Assembly (NCBI GenBank): GCA_963931925.1 | Contig: OZ007569.1 | Location: forward strand, 7,492,957 to 7,556,956 | Length of the DNA: 64,000 nucleotides | Direction of reading: 5' to 3' | Source: Onchidella celtica | Taxonomy: Eukaryota; Mollusca; Gastropoda; Systellommatophora; Onchidiidae | In this document: one piece after another, positions 25,301 through 38,500 of the stretch | Layout: every line of letters starts with the position of its first letter | Numbering within the stretch: the first letter of the stretch is position 1 | Notes under the pieces: generated by a model | What the model saw: only the letters and a program-made list of their open reading frames with translations | Told to the model about the DNA's origin: nothing | The model's database searches: none | Program-made: the position numbers and the translations under genes

Positions 25301-28300
25301 TTGGTGCAAACACATTCATTTTTCAGGTTTTTCTTGCAAAAATCAGTTGGCATCCCTGTTTAGTTCACTAGCATTGTCGTAGAAAAGTGGGCAAGCTATA
25401 AGATCATGACTGGTATTTTGATTATGTGAATTTTATTGGATATTTCATTGCATTCTTCCTGTTTCATTGGTATAGGCTTGAAGAGGCTGAGATGAAAAAA
25501 ATTGCAGAAGATCGCAAGCGAGAGAAGATGGAAGAAAAGTTGGCAAGGTAAATATTAAGATTTGACAAATTAATGTCCAAAGGAATGATCTGCTAGGTGT
25601 TTGATGTTATTACCTTACCAGTGTAGTTAGTTTGCATGTTTTTCAAATTTTCACATATTTCAATTACCCAACTTTGCACCATGTAATATCTATTTAGATA
25701 TTTGTAGTGTTATGCGTAATCAACATTTTACTACTGAAACGGTTTGATTTTGATGCTGATGCACAACAAAATGCTTCATGTAGTTTTTGTACATTTCCAG
25801 ACAAAGAGTCAAAGACCAGATTGAAAAAGATAAGCAAGATAGGGCAGCAAAGGTAAATTTTTATTACCTTTTTTTGTTTTGATAACCACAGCATGTACTA
25901 TAGTATTGTACAAACTTGTACTTCTGATTCATAGTTAAGGTTCAACTTTTTGGCTGGAGAATTTCGATGATCACCACATATTTTTACTACTTTACGTTTT
26001 GTAGTTTTTCTCCTGCACAATGAATCAATGGAATAGACAAAAATTGTGAATGCTTGACAGTGCAACAGTTGGTATTGTTTTCCATTCCATTCTTGTGAAA
26101 TAACCCATTACTTTTGTATTGTAGCTGGGTTTTTTTCTTGGGGGGGTGTCACATTTATAGTTTCCACAAGAAAAATGCTGGGGGGGGGGGGGGGGGGCAC
26201 ATTTATAGTTTCCTCAAGGAAAATGCTATTTCCTCCTGCTAAAAGTTTTGAAAAATCTCCTAGACAACTGAGAATCTCTTAACATTTTTGTTTTGTATTT
26301 GCTATGAGTCCTTTTCTAAACATAATCAGTAAACTTTAATGGAGATTGACTGCTATAGTAAAACAAATGAAACAGTCTGTGGTATTCCATTGATTTATCA
26401 TGATGTAAATCAGGTCTGGAATGTGGAAAATATATTTTCATATTTCTTGACATCATGGAGCAGACAGACAGTGCGAAGTGTTTTAGATACCTCGTCTCAA
26501 AATACAAGCATCAGGGTGAAAGGTTCAGTGGCACCACACAGTGTATTTTTTTCTGCATTCTTTCATGATGTGCTCTAATCAAGGAGAGTAGAAAGTAACT
26601 TTTCATAATGCGGGTATACAGCAAACTTGTATCTTCAGGTTGAGGAATTTTGGTTCATAATGGCAATACTGTAATAATGACAAACTGCTTCTTGCAATTT
26701 TTTCGTTATTCTGCTATCTTTTACCAGTTCCAAGTTACAGAGAAGCAGTATTGTTGTATCTCCCTTAAAAATGAGATCATTGAGAGCAATAATTGTGTTA
26801 TTTCCGAGTAAGCTCCCATTATTCGTAAACCTGGAGATACAACAATTTTGCTCTATACCCGCGAATTATTCCTGATGATATCTGAAATGACTGAAATCCA
26901 AAATGATTATAAGCTTTTACCTTGATTGTTGGTAGCAGCAAAAATGACCAAAATGCTTGAGAAGAAAAATATAGTTCGACAATATGATGACGATATAATT
27001 TAATCATCCCTTCACGAACTCACAGGACATTGACTTTTCTTGACCAATGTGCAGTGACAGGCAAAACCTAAGGTGTGTTTTTGTCTGTTTCACAGTTGGC
27101 TAAAGAGAAAGAAGGACAGTCCAGTCCAGCTCCCCAAGCAACCTCATCCACATCTTCCACCACCCCTGCTGCTGCGGCAGCCCCTAAAGAATACACAGAC
27201 TGTAGATTACAGGTATAATAGTACATGTAATTTGAAGGAGAAATTTCTCTTGTTTGTGAACTAACCAAAGTTTACCGAGATCAGCTCATTCAGAGCAGAC
27301 TGACTGTTGGTTATTATTTTGTGCTGTTGTTTTCTTTGTATCCCAAATCCATCTTGAAGAATATTCTTCTTGAGCCTTCATCTGTCAGGGATGACTATGA
27401 TTTTTTTTTCATCCTAATTGTTTTGATTGCTATGCTGGAGCAGCATGGTTTGTGGCTGAACATGCCAATGTGGGAGTGACAGTGGCTGCATGGGAGTGAT
27501 CTCAAATCTGTTGGGATTGTAGAGCTCCTTTCCATGGGCCTGCTTGTCAGCCTTCAGCGTCATGAACCAGTTTCTTCTCTCCTGTCGTGAGATATTGGCT
27601 CAGTATGCTTTTCCACTTTTGGGGGCCACTGGCAAGGCCCTTGCAAAAGTAATCATTGATACTAATAGTAATAGTCTTCATATCTCTCTTGCCAAAGAAT
27701 ATACGCTGTAGTTTATTTGTACCACACCTCTTGTTAAAACTACACTGACAAGTGCTTTTTCACACAAAAGCCTCTTGTGTGAAATAATCCAAAACTGGCA
27801 GACAGTTCTAGTAGATATTTATGTACAATGAAGTTGAACATGTTTCCTGTTTCTGTCAACTATAATGTTTCAAGCTAAGGTGTAATATCAAATGTCCACA
27901 GTTCTCTAATTTAGCCAATCTATCTATCTGTGTCTGTGTATTGACAATTAAATTAAACAGGAAGACATGTCTTGGGATCCTAAAAAATTAAATTTGTTTG
28001 TGGACCTTGTACATTGGTTTCCCTGTATGGAATTTACCCGCAGAAATGTTTCTTGTATTCCCCACTGTTTTGTTCAAAATCTCTTCTGGTTATTTACTTT
28101 TTATGTGTGAAATTAAAAATTGACTATCTCATGAAGTGCATAGTGAGACCTATGTATTTCAACATCTTTGCAGAGTGACACCTGCATCACGTTTTATGGC
28201 ATAGTCAAGCTGTAGAGTTATGTACTGTCATGCCTATATGCCCAAAATTATAATTATTAACTGCTATTAAATTTTAGTTTTATTTGTTATGTCCATAGAT

Positions 28301-30332
28301 CCGCCTTACAAATGGACAAGCCCTGACACAGACTTTTGGAGCAAAGGAACCTCTTAGTGCAGTTCGGCTATATGTTGAAATGAATAGGACAGATGGAGCA
28401 GGACCTTTTACTCTAATGACTTCATTTCCCAGAAAGGTTTTTACTTCTGTGGATATGGAAAAACCATTGGATTTATTAGGTTGGTACAGTGAAGTCCATT
28501 TAAACTGAACTTTGGTAATTGGAGTTTCTGCTAAATGGTGATTTTGAAATGAGTTTTTTTTTTCTTCTTCATCTCTATTACACATTTACTACTAATTCGA
28601 GTTTGAACTGCCCCAATTCTGATAAATAGAACTGATTGAGGGCTCTCATCCTCAATCAACTCAAAGTAACTTCTGATTTCCAGCCCCGTGGCCATGAAAA
28701 CCAATTTCCACAAATAGGCTGACACAGGCCTGTTCCACAACTGTTTACTCTCAGCAGCGATCAAGGGGGAGGGTAGAGGTGCCAAAAATGATGCAATGGG
28801 TAGGCTGCAGAGCCTTCCTCGTACGTGTCTGTCCGACCAAGCGAAACATGCAGCGGAGAGTGGCAGTGGTACGGGTGGGGCTCCTGCACGCAGCCTGATT
28901 CTGCCCCATTACCAGTGATATCAGCCAACAACATGGGTATGCGGGATGGTGCCTGCACTATTGCCAGTAAATTTATCAATTGCTGACATAACCACAACAG
29001 GTACAGCCAAGACACTGTGTACGGCAGAACACAAATTACACACAGTAAAACCACGAGCTGTACAGTGTGCCCACCATGCTCACATAGCCATTCTGGTACA
29101 CACTTAGGTAATGTTCGCTAAGTTATACAGCATCAGCATCACATGACTGTATTCACAAGTAGAAATTTATGGTAAGACCCTGGAGGAACAAAGACCTCAC
29201 TTACACGAGGTTCTTAGCACTTCAGTACTGCAAATATGTCACTGCCGTGTTTACATATTCACCACACTACACTCGATGGGGAAGGGGGACGAGTACGGCA
29301 TTATTACACTGCGTAATACTAATAGTAATTCCACACTATTGAAAGTAAGGTGGGACAAAGAAGCGGGCCTACAGTCTTGCATTTGAACATCATACACAGG
29401 AGAATGTCTTTATCTATTGATGATGTCACACACAATACATGCGGCCCAGATAAAGACAGGAACACAGTTTGCTGACCAGAACTCCAGGCCTAAGCCATTC
29501 AATGTTGCTTTTTTGTTTTACCGATACTGTATGGTTACTTCTAAAGAAAAAACCAAACAAAAGATCTCATGACTCATACAGGTTCCTTTGCATTTTTGTG
29601 TGTGTATATATTGGGGGCGGGAGCCTGCAAGGGGATGTAATTACACGTATGGTGTGGGGCAGACCTCAAAATAATGGTTATTTCTCTGTTCAGAGGTAAA
29701 CAGAACTTTGGTAAATCGAAGTATAATTCGTTTCCCCAGCGACTTCGAATTGTACGGGCTCCACTTTATTTACTGTTTCCAGAGAATAGAGACCATGACT
29801 TGCTGCTTCCAACTTTCTTAATGGCACGATGTATAAGATTTTTATCAAGACTTGATTAGTTTCAACTAAGCTGTTTTATTTTTTTTTCAATTTTCTTGGT
29901 GCATGCCATATGATGAGTCCAAGTGGAATACTTCTTATTTATGATGGTTAAGTAAATATGTTGCTGTTGTGAACAAACGTAAATAGCTGAAGAAATGATA
30001 GCTAAAGGGAGGCAGGGATAAAATGGAAAATACAATCACTCAAACTATTGTTTTATAAACATTGGCGAATTTATCAGGTTGTTTAATAATTTAAAATTTT
30101 CACAATACTACAGAGTATGCGCACCTTAAATTTCAGATTTCATTTCAGATATGCCAGTTTTTTGCTCAGTATCTCAAGATAAGGTTTTTGTGATTTAAGC
30201 ACCAGTAGGGAGCGAAACCCTTGAGCTCCTTTTTGATCCATGTTGCAGTGTAGAAATCCATTTCTTTCTTTCTTTTTATTCACAGGTTTGGTCCCCTCAG
30301 CTGTCATCATTGTCACAAAGCAGCAGGGATAA
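19399..30332 (+). CDS. UBXN1: UBX domain-containing protein 1 (UBXN1/SAKS1), complete
   Basis: Eleven coding exons: 19399-19451, 20938-20991, 21671-21744, 22554-22656, 23290-23421, 24247-24366, 25476-25547, 25801-25852, 27096-27212, 28299-28479 and 30286-30332. They sum to 1005 nt (334 codons plus TAA) with every phase matching. UBA domain: residues 2-42 (LVEMGFPLHRA...GYKGVQLAMDWL), which binds ubiquitin. Next are a CDECGKLL...AHAARTQH Cys/His motif (about 93-116), a charged coiled coil (about 135-222), a Ser/Pro/Ala linker and the UBX domain (about 252-334) with the FPR loop that contacts p97/VCP. Vertebrate UBXN1 has the same order and slightly shorter length. The family links ubiquitinated clients to p97 and modulates ER-associated degradation and innate signalling. 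Start: first Met, directly before the UBA core. Confidence 0.96.
19672..19755. repeat. AGATCT/CTAGATCT array in UBXN1 intron 1
   Basis: Repeated TCTAGATC/AGATCTAG words, partly perfect hexamer repeats. Because AGATCT and CTAG are palindromes, the array is strongly self-complementary. Similar CTAGATCTAG words occur near 53653-53676. Confidence 0.9.
19887..19934. repeat. G15 run followed by C13 run
   Basis: A run of 15 G (19887-19901) is followed 20 bp later by a run of 13 C (19922-19934). They can pair as a hairpin or form a G-quadruplex/i-motif pair. It lies in UBXN1 intron 1. Confidence 0.9.
20531..20770 (+). repeat. 120-bp tandem duplication in UBXN1 intron 1
   Basis: Two copies, 20531-20650 and 20651-20770, both start AAGATTGCACTT and end TGTTTTTGTT. 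Only a handful of substitutions separate them. Confidence 0.95.
21165..21400 (+). repeat. Dispersed intronic repeat with GGAAAAGCC motifs, copy 1
   Basis: It shares with 22122-22395 a series of motifs in the same order: CCTGGAAAAGC, TTGGAATTTAAAG, AAGTCCTG, TTTAAAAAGT, GAGCAAAAATAAAT, TAGTTCTGGAAA. No coding capacity or terminal repeats were seen. It lies in UBXN1 intron 2. Confidence 0.7.
22122..22395 (+). repeat. Dispersed intronic repeat with GGAAAAGCC motifs, copy 2
   Basis: Same orientation and motif order as copy 1 (GGAAAAGCCGTGGAATTG, AAAAGTCCTGGAAAA, TTTAAAAAACATAAAAA, TAGTTCTGGAAAAGC). More diverged than the local tandem duplications. It lies in UBXN1 intron 3. Confidence 0.7.
24580..24877 (-). 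mobile_element. tRNA-headed SINE, head-only copy in UBXN1 intron 6
   Basis: Read on the - strand it begins near 24877 with GGACATGGTGGTCTAGGGGC. The B box reads GGTTTGAATTCC, followed by the same GGCAGTTGGAAATTGAGAAC body as the 12-kb copy. It ends at a G/C run at 24582-24595, the place where the two halves of the long copy meet. The tail half is missing here. Confidence 0.85.
26139..26227 (+). repeat. Tandem duplication carrying poly-G runs
   Basis: A unit of about 40 bp (poly-G, then CACATTTATAGTTTCC, AAGAAAAATGCT) occurs twice. The second copy has an expanded G run of 18 (26180-26197). It lies in UBXN1 intron 8. Confidence 0.9.
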
Positions 30333-30496
30333 CAGTCAAATAATTCGCTGCTTAACTGTAGCATGCTGTGCATGGAAAGAATCAACCATTGTGAAAGTCA
30401 GATGAGCATTTGATCTGAATTATTGCTTTGCTGTATTTTCAAGTCTTGACCAAAATATTTTGCATGAAAAGACTTAAGACTATGCTTTTTTCTTTT

Positions 30497-30502
30497 AATA
30501 AA
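30497..30502 (+). terminator. Candidate UBXN1 poly(A) signal
   Basis: AATAAA 165 bp after the UBXN1 stop codon, followed by a T/G-rich stretch. Its position suits a short 3' UTR. Confidence 0.6.
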
Positions 30503-32828
30503 GAACTTCTTTTTGGTCTGATTTGACCAGAAATGCTTCCTTTATTAATTTCTTTTGCCTTCAGAATGCAACAATTAATGTTTCATGAAAGTTATCATTT
30601 CATTTGTATGTGGAAAAACTTTATGTTGATGTTTAAAGAGTTTTTAGCTTATTTTATCCTCATGTGAATCCAGTTGTGCTAACTTGACTTGTGGGAATAT
30701 ATTATTTGTGAATTACACAATAATGTTATGAAAACTGCATATTATATATATATATATATATATATAAACATGCCTTAATCACTTGATATCATAGGTCCTG
30801 GTGGTATATTCTGTTTTCATTTTATTGAAGTTGGAATTGTGAGAGAAAATAGAGGTACCTGAGTTTAGATTTGGAGTGAAACACAAATACAGAGTCAGAA
30901 ATTAAATTTGACTGAATATTTAATCAGATTTTGCTGTTTAATTATCATTGTACACGAAAACTATCTGTTTGCAGAATGCCTCAAAGGATGTGGATTTGAA
31001 AATCTTGACCTCTCTTTCCATGGTCATTGAATTTTATTCCCATTTATTTCTATTTCTCACTTGCTGAGTTGGTCTTAAGTTCTTATAGATCTTAATATTT
31101 GTTTTCAATATGTCACATTATGAGAAAGTTTTTTTAGTTGAACAAATTGGTGAATATAATTGTATTAGCAAATTTCCATAATGGCCATGAATGTTTTACA
31201 TGGAAAAACACAATTCTGAGGTGGATAGGCCATAGAAGTGACAAATTTGTCACTCGTGTTTGAAATTGAATGATACCTTTATCCTTCATTCACTTATTAT
31301 TATTTTATTTTCAAGTCATGCTGATACATCACTGTCCATTTCTCACAATGACATTGGTGGTTTTGAGTTCTGATTGCCTTTGGATCATTGCTCGTGGTGA
31401 AATCCAAGATAAATCCAAGTTACCAAAACTTTGAAACACCCTCCTGTTAAATGAGAAAATTGTGGATATGCCAGAATGTAAGGCGGACAATGGCATACTA
31501 AATGTTCTTTATGGTTTAACAACAGTGGGACAATGCAGAGTAACCAGAGTAGAAGGGTGAGGTGGACATGTTCATTTGCATCATCAAGAATTGCCCTTAA
31601 TTTCATTACCCATTGAAAGATCTGTATCCGTATATTATACATACTTATTCATAGAAAATGCAACAGAGTGACAATGCTTTGTACATGTATTTCACTTTCC
31701 AATAAAATGGATGAAGAGATTTTTTTTATCCCGTGACGAATGATCAATTGAAGTCTTCACTGCAATGAAGTATGAAAAATGTAATCTGGTTTTGTTTGCA
31801 GTAATTTGGATGCGTGAGTACAAATCAGATTTTAAATTATGAATGTGTACTGTTTCTCTTAAACATGCTGTAACCTTTGGGGAATCTGATCAGAGTCATG
31901 GGCAGTATATTCTGTGTTGCTGCAAACAAGGCCTTGGTTGATCTTCTGTACACCTTGGCATCATTTTAACACTTCAAGGCAAAAGGAAGTATGTCAGTCA
32001 TGTTAAGGTGTTAGAGTGTCATAAAATGTCCCATTGAAATGCCTACAGAGTAAATCAACCCAGGTGATGCAGGAAAGAAAATCAATACTTTGCTAGACTG
32101 GGACTGTTATTTATAAGTTAGTAACCAGCTATGTCAGAAGAGTTTCCTAACTATAAAATCAAAGTTTTGCACATGTATTTTAAATTTTTTGTTTTTTTTC
32201 CTTTTCATCTTTAAAATGGGGTGAAAATCATCACTTGTGACTCAAGCTTGTTCCAGTTCCAGCCAAAGCAAACTCATCTGACATTAGAAAGGTGCACACA
32301 GTAAATTCAGACACCTGTAAGAGATTTATGAAAACGAGCTGTGAGGTAACAAGTGTCAGGGAAGTGAGCCTTATGGTCAGCTATTCGGTGAAGCGAGGAC
32401 CCCCCCCCCCCCCCACTCACTCTCCCCCACCTGATTATGACACAAGGCTTGAAGTTAAGCACATTGCCTGCCAGCCTTATTGTTCCATGGGGAAGACACA
32501 CTTTTGTACTGTGGCCAAATATTCTGTTGTGAAAACAGCTGTTGCCAAACAGGTAGGTCCTACAGAAGTGGTTTTGAGTTTGAACTTGAAGAAAGCATTT
32601 GGACAATGTATCGGTCACTTTGTGCTCGGAAGAAGCAAGGCGACAGCGACACACACAATATGGCAGAATGACAGGACAGCAGGAGACCCTATGAGAGGTG
32701 CCCACCAGCCACCCACCACTGAAGTGGTAATGTCACAGGAGTAACTCAACAAAATGATGTCCGTGCTAAATTTCTCAACAACAAGCACACACAAATGAGC
32801 AAATAGGCTACAATGTAATAAAGCTAAC
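30503..32828. other. Intergenic region between convergent genes
   Basis: No supported gene. AT-rich, with an (AT)n run at 30743-30766 and a C run at 32400-32413. Open frames around 32292-32947 overlap each other on both strands and carry no family motif. Confidence 0.5.
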
Positions 32829-35537
32829 TTTATTCTCTTAGTGAAAGCACCAGAAACCTCTTCAAAAATTGAAAAGACATTAAAATACGTGTACATTGTT
32901 TGCCATTTGAAATTCATGCCATTTTTCTTGTTCCTTTGATGGCACACATTACCACCAAATTAAAACATAAACAAAAACATTTCAAACATTTTGGTAATTC
33001 AAACTCCACACTGGATGCAGATGTCATAATGCACCACAAACTCCGAGATTTAAACCATACTGAATATTACAGAAATCTTTGAGGTTTGAGTAAAAATTGA
33101 AAGTTCCATACAAAAAGTGTAAAACAGGCAAAACAACCTCAGTCAGGAAAAATATACAATGAATGTAAAATTTGTAAAAATACATGTACCGATACCTTAA
33201 AACTGTCAGTATATGCTGCAGTGTTTGCTATTTAATGGCACAATTACAGATATCGTCAGTTAAATATTATGTTAATCAGCCAGCTTATTAGGGTGTCAGG
33301 TATTGGAAATATATTTATGTATGGCTTATATAATAGTGTATGCAGTCACTGTTAGTTAAGAAAATATAAAAATTCTTGTATAACAGAACCACAAGAACAG
33401 GGCAAACATTTTGAGTTTTTCAATAACAGCATACAAAATTGCTTGTGTATAAACTGTTTTACATGTATATTGAATGTGAAGCTGAAAGCAAAAACCTACT
33501 GGTTCTAAAATGGTGTATTACAAAATTAATATGTGTACATGTACAAGTAGGTGATAAAATAGGTAATCTTCCAGACTGAGACAACATCTGATACTCACTG
33601 ATATTCACAGCAAAAAAATGTACCCTCCATTGAGCATGACACTGCGGCTACCTTGATCGAATTGTGTGGTCCGAACCATTTTTTCTTTTTCTAATTTCTT
33701 TGCAATAAATAATCCGGATGCACTGACTGCCCATCAGGCCAACGCATGGCTTTGTTCGACAGTGCATGTCGACCATAGTGATACTCACAGTGTGCCAAAT
33801 GCAGTCTTTGGTACCATGTTGCTCATATACATATATAATTAAAAACAGAAGAGCACAGTCCTAGTCAAACAGAAGAGGTAAGGTAGGTGAGAATGTGTGG
33901 ACAGGCATGGGTGCAATCATACAGCCTAGTCAGAACTCTGCCACGCGGTTGATAACCGAATGGTGTAATCAGACCTTGACTACATTATTCCCATGTAGCG
34001 TCGCTGGCTGTTAAAGATGCTAGATCCATAGGTGCGGAAACAATTCACACTGCATGTGCTGCCCCCTTGCAAAATGAGACCGAAAAACCAGGTGAGGCAC
34101 ATGATTGTGTGCCAACGTGTGAAAGATAGCCGATAAACACCTGGCAGCGCTTCAAATAAAGTTTCATACTCTGTTTAATCCATCTCTGGCAGTTATTTCA
34201 TTCATGTTTCTCTGCAGTTCATATCGAATAATTCTAGGCCAGAAACTGAGTTATTGTACTGAATGAAAACAACCTAATTAAAAAAAAAAAATCAGAGATG
34301 GGGACAAGATCTCGTGAACGAGGGCTGGGCAGACATTCAAGGGACAAACTTAATCGGTGGAAAATATGGTTGTAAATTCCCTTGGATCTCCCTTAGCTTA
34401 ATAATAACACCCAATGAGCTGCCCATTTTTTCTTCCTCGCTACACTGTCAAGCTAACCAGGGAATGCTGTATTCATTTACACATGTGTATTGAATTCTTA
34501 AGATGCAAGAAATTATCCTGTGTAACAATCTGGCTATGTGTCTCACATGCACAAACAATATCTTTGTCACTTAACCAAAGGGAAGACGTCAGCTCAGATT
34601 CCATCTGAAATCATTTACATGTATTACGTGACAAAGCACGCGAGTTCTATAGCGTACTACATGTACTGAGAAACAGTTTTTCCTCACACACTGATAAGAG
34701 AATAATATGCCCAGTACTTGATTTGAAATTCAAGACATCTTCACACGCACAAAGTAAGAAATAAGATAGATACACTGTTAGCTCAAGTCAGGTTTTTAGC
34801 AAATGATTTCTCATCAGTTTGATCAAAACATAGTCGCTGCTAAAAAAATATGCCGCTCTGTCATTACTACTATAATAGTTAATACTAGAGTACTGCTGGA
34901 AATTCAACCAAAATAAATACATGTCAAAGTTTGCTTGAATTTATAAGACAGAATTGTAAGATAATAACTCCTGGCCCTATCACAAAACCACCTGATGTGT
35001 CTGTACAATTACAGTTGTCAACTCCTTTTTGCAAAATATTCTATGAACTACTGGAAGGAATTTCATTTTTTCAATTCGGCACAAACGGCAGCACAATAAT
35101 ATCAATCTTTATTTACTAGTACATGACGAAAAGTACATGTATTTAAAACAAGCTATGGCGTACACTTCAAGTAAAACCTTGTATTCTCTCCTGTAAAATA
35201 AGGTCAATGGCACTTAAGTTGTTTCACGAAAGAGCCAGTGATATGCAAACAGAATTTCTTAAAAGTCACACCAAAGGTACTCTTTCCTGTCTACTGGCAA
35301 GTCCAAGGCAATACAGATTAACAAGGAGCTCGTTAAAAAAAATGTACCCTTGTGTACTCGCATACAATGAGATCGTGATAATAATTCAATTGAATTTCTG
35401 ACAAAATCTGAGAAAGTGATTCATGGCTGTTGGACAATCTGGTAAAGGCGGTTGAGAAAAGACACTAATCAGGTGCTATGGCAAGAACACAAATTAAGAA
35501 AAGGACGAGAAACCTCAGAGAAGGTGGGCAGACTAAT
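32829..35537 (-). other. Possible long 3' UTR of the BBOX-like gene
   Basis: AT-rich non-coding sequence with many ACATGTA words. AATAAA signals occur on the - strand at 32829-32834 and near 35106-35113. If the last BBOX-like exon at 35538 is right, one of these would end its transcript. Nothing else was recognised. Confidence 0.3.
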
Positions 35538-38500
35538 CTAAAAGGTTTCCTCAGCCCGATTGAATAATTCAAACTGGTGAACAAACTCATCCCAACAACC
35601 AAGCTCTATTTCCAGCAAAGTGCTGACAAGCTTCTGTTGTGTCGATGGGCCCCATTCTATGCCAAACTTCAAAGCACCCAAGCTGCAATGCGAGACACGC
35701 AATGACTGGTCAAAATTTTAGAAACCAGGCTAGTGGATTTTTTTTTTGGTTTAGTCTGATCACCTTGTCTGAGAAATCACCTCGTAAAAGGATGCTGGCC
35801 ACCCAGTTAGAGGAATTACCCCACAAAAAGACGTTGACCACTTGGCCAGAGGTATCACCCCCTGAAAGAATGCTGACCATCTACATGCAGTTAGAGAAAT
35901 TACCCCAGGAAAAGTATGTTGACCATCTGGTTAGAGGAATTCCTACAGGAAAAGGATGTTAACCCACTGGTCAGAGGAATCACCCTGTGAAGAAAATGAA
36001 CTGTCAAGACAATCACCATGGAGTGACTGCTTGCTGTAATAAAATAGTGTAAAACTGCACAGCATCTGTCAAACAATACGCACCATGGTATTGGATGCAT
36101 CATTTCATATGTGCACAACTGGAAGTCCCGCCCTCCTCCCCCCCCCCCCCACCCCCTTCAAATTTATTAATTATGCACTGTTCTTCATGTGAAAGCACAT
36201 CTTATCATAACACCATCCAGAAATGTACAAAATTCACTGGACCAGAAACTGCAACTTGGCTCATACTGCGCATAACCATAAATACCTGAATCTTCAACCA
36301 GAGTGCAAAACAACGTAAACTCAAGTATAAATCACAGGGTAAAAATCATGGAATTTAAAGAGTAGTCAGTTTCAAGATAAATCCCTTCCAGAAAAATATT
36401 CATTGAAAAATACAAATAGAGCTGTTACGTGTATTAGTGTTATAAAATATAACAAAACACTGTAGATAGTTGTGCAATACGTATATAAATTTAAAAGTTA
36501 TTGTACATGTTTTATTATCTTGGAAATGAAACTCAAAAACAGAGGACAAACAGCCTTGAAAATCAAATCTTCAACACAGTTCAATTCTCTCTCTGCAACC
36601 CTCCTCTGGCCATCTGAGTGTAAAAAAATAGCGCCCTTAACCATTTCTCAATATGGACATAAATGTGTAGATGTAATTAAATGTGATTAAATAATTAGCA
36701 TAAAAACTCAGGCTTGGATATAATTATGCCTGTTAAAACCAACACTGATTCCCAACTCTCTTGGCCAGCCTTCCATCTCCTACAAGATTGTTCTGTACTT
36801 GAACCATGCTCTTGAAAAAGTCAATGTTCACATAACAGACCTGGAATACAAACATTTTCACAAACAGCTGACTTCAGTCATCAACTTTTCAACCAGTCAT
36901 GTTGGAACAGCTCTTTCTGTGAAATCAATCTCTGATCACTTTGAAAACATAATTATAGATACCAAGAAGATTTGTTTTTCCCTTAGCTGACCTCAATGCT
37001 TGCAAGAGTTAGGGATGACATAACTGAGTTCGTCCCATGGAAAATTGTCAACAAAATGTTGAAAGACTAACATATAAACTAATCAACCTTAGTCAGTTCG
37101 TTAACTCAATAAAGACAGTACTCATACCAAAGCCACTACATGCACTGTGGTGATAAAAAAAAAAAAAAAACAAACCAGCTTGGTCTCACTGTGTGTGCAC
37201 CTCAGACTAGGGATATTATTTATCTATGGTGTGCACCCAATGAATTTACTAAATGAACACGTTTAATGACTTTCGGAATCATTGACTGTTTGTCATGAAA
37301 ATTTGCAGACGTCTTACTTTAACCGTTTTCATTTGACACCTGATTTTGTTAGCCTTATTGTGTTGCCATGACGACGTTTTTTGTTTTAAAAAATATGCCA
37401 CGTAACATTTTCCAACTTGCTGGAGATAAGAGTTTTACTGCCTTTTCTCCAAGATTTGTAGAATCATGGATATTTCTAAAGAGCAACGTGTGTGCATCAA
37501 ATTTTGCCACAAACTCGGGAAAACTGCAACTATGACTTTCGATTATGCTGAAGACTGCTTTTGGGGCAGGTGCAATGAGCAGGCCACTATGCTTTGAATG
37601 GTTTTCAAGGTTTAAAGCAGATGAAAGTTCATTTGATGATAAGCCCGATCAGGGGCGTCCTGCAAAAATTTTTTAACTAGGTCAGAATGTGGAGAAAGTC
37701 AGTGTAGTTATTCATGAAGACCGCAAAGCAAAGCATTCGTGGAGCAGCGTGTAGGCCTACTTGGGTTTTCGTACGGGCCTTGCCAGCATATTCTTACTGA
37801 GAAATTGAAAACGAAGGAAGCGCCAGCAAAGTTCGTTCTCCGTTTATTATCAGATGAACACAAACAGAATCGCGTCAGGGTATGCCAAGAATGAATGAAT
37901 TACAATGTATGCTGCTACTAATAGAGATTTTTTTTTTCAAAAAGATTGCAACAGGTGATGAAACTTGAGTTTACTCAAATGACCCAGAAACAAAGCAGCA
38001 GTGTTCTGAAGTTCCTCATTCCCCCACGTCCATGGAAGCCACGCCAGGAAAAAAAGCCGTGCTCATCGTTTTCTTTGACTGGCAAGGTATCATTAAGAAA
38101 GAATATGTGCAGCAGGGTCAAGGTGTGAATCTCGAATATTATATCCAAGTTTTAAGGCGACTGAGAGAACAAGTACATGGAAAGTCAGGGGACTAGTTCC
38201 TCCAGCATGACAATGCAATCGTTCGAAAAGCTCTACATGTGCAGCCATACTTTGCTTCAATTTAACAGAATTCCAGTTCTATATGTCATTCCCCTTATTC
38301 CCCTGACTTGGCACCCTGTGACTATTTCTTGCTATCAAAGCTTAAAACGAATTGAGGAGATCCAAGAAGCATCGTCAATGGCCCTCGACAACATCCCAAA
38401 GGATGAGCTCCAGCGGTGTTTCCAAAGCCGTTACACCTGCAGGAATCGATGTTTAAATCCAGCAGGAAAGTACTGCAAAGGGATTCCATGAAGAACAGTA

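Noticed and set aside
32292..32947. Overlapping open frames on both strands
   Set aside because: No family motif; composition and overlap suggest chance.
35773..35995. CRISPR-like regular repeats
   Set aside because: Degenerate tandem minisatellite without unique spacers, in a eukaryotic genome.
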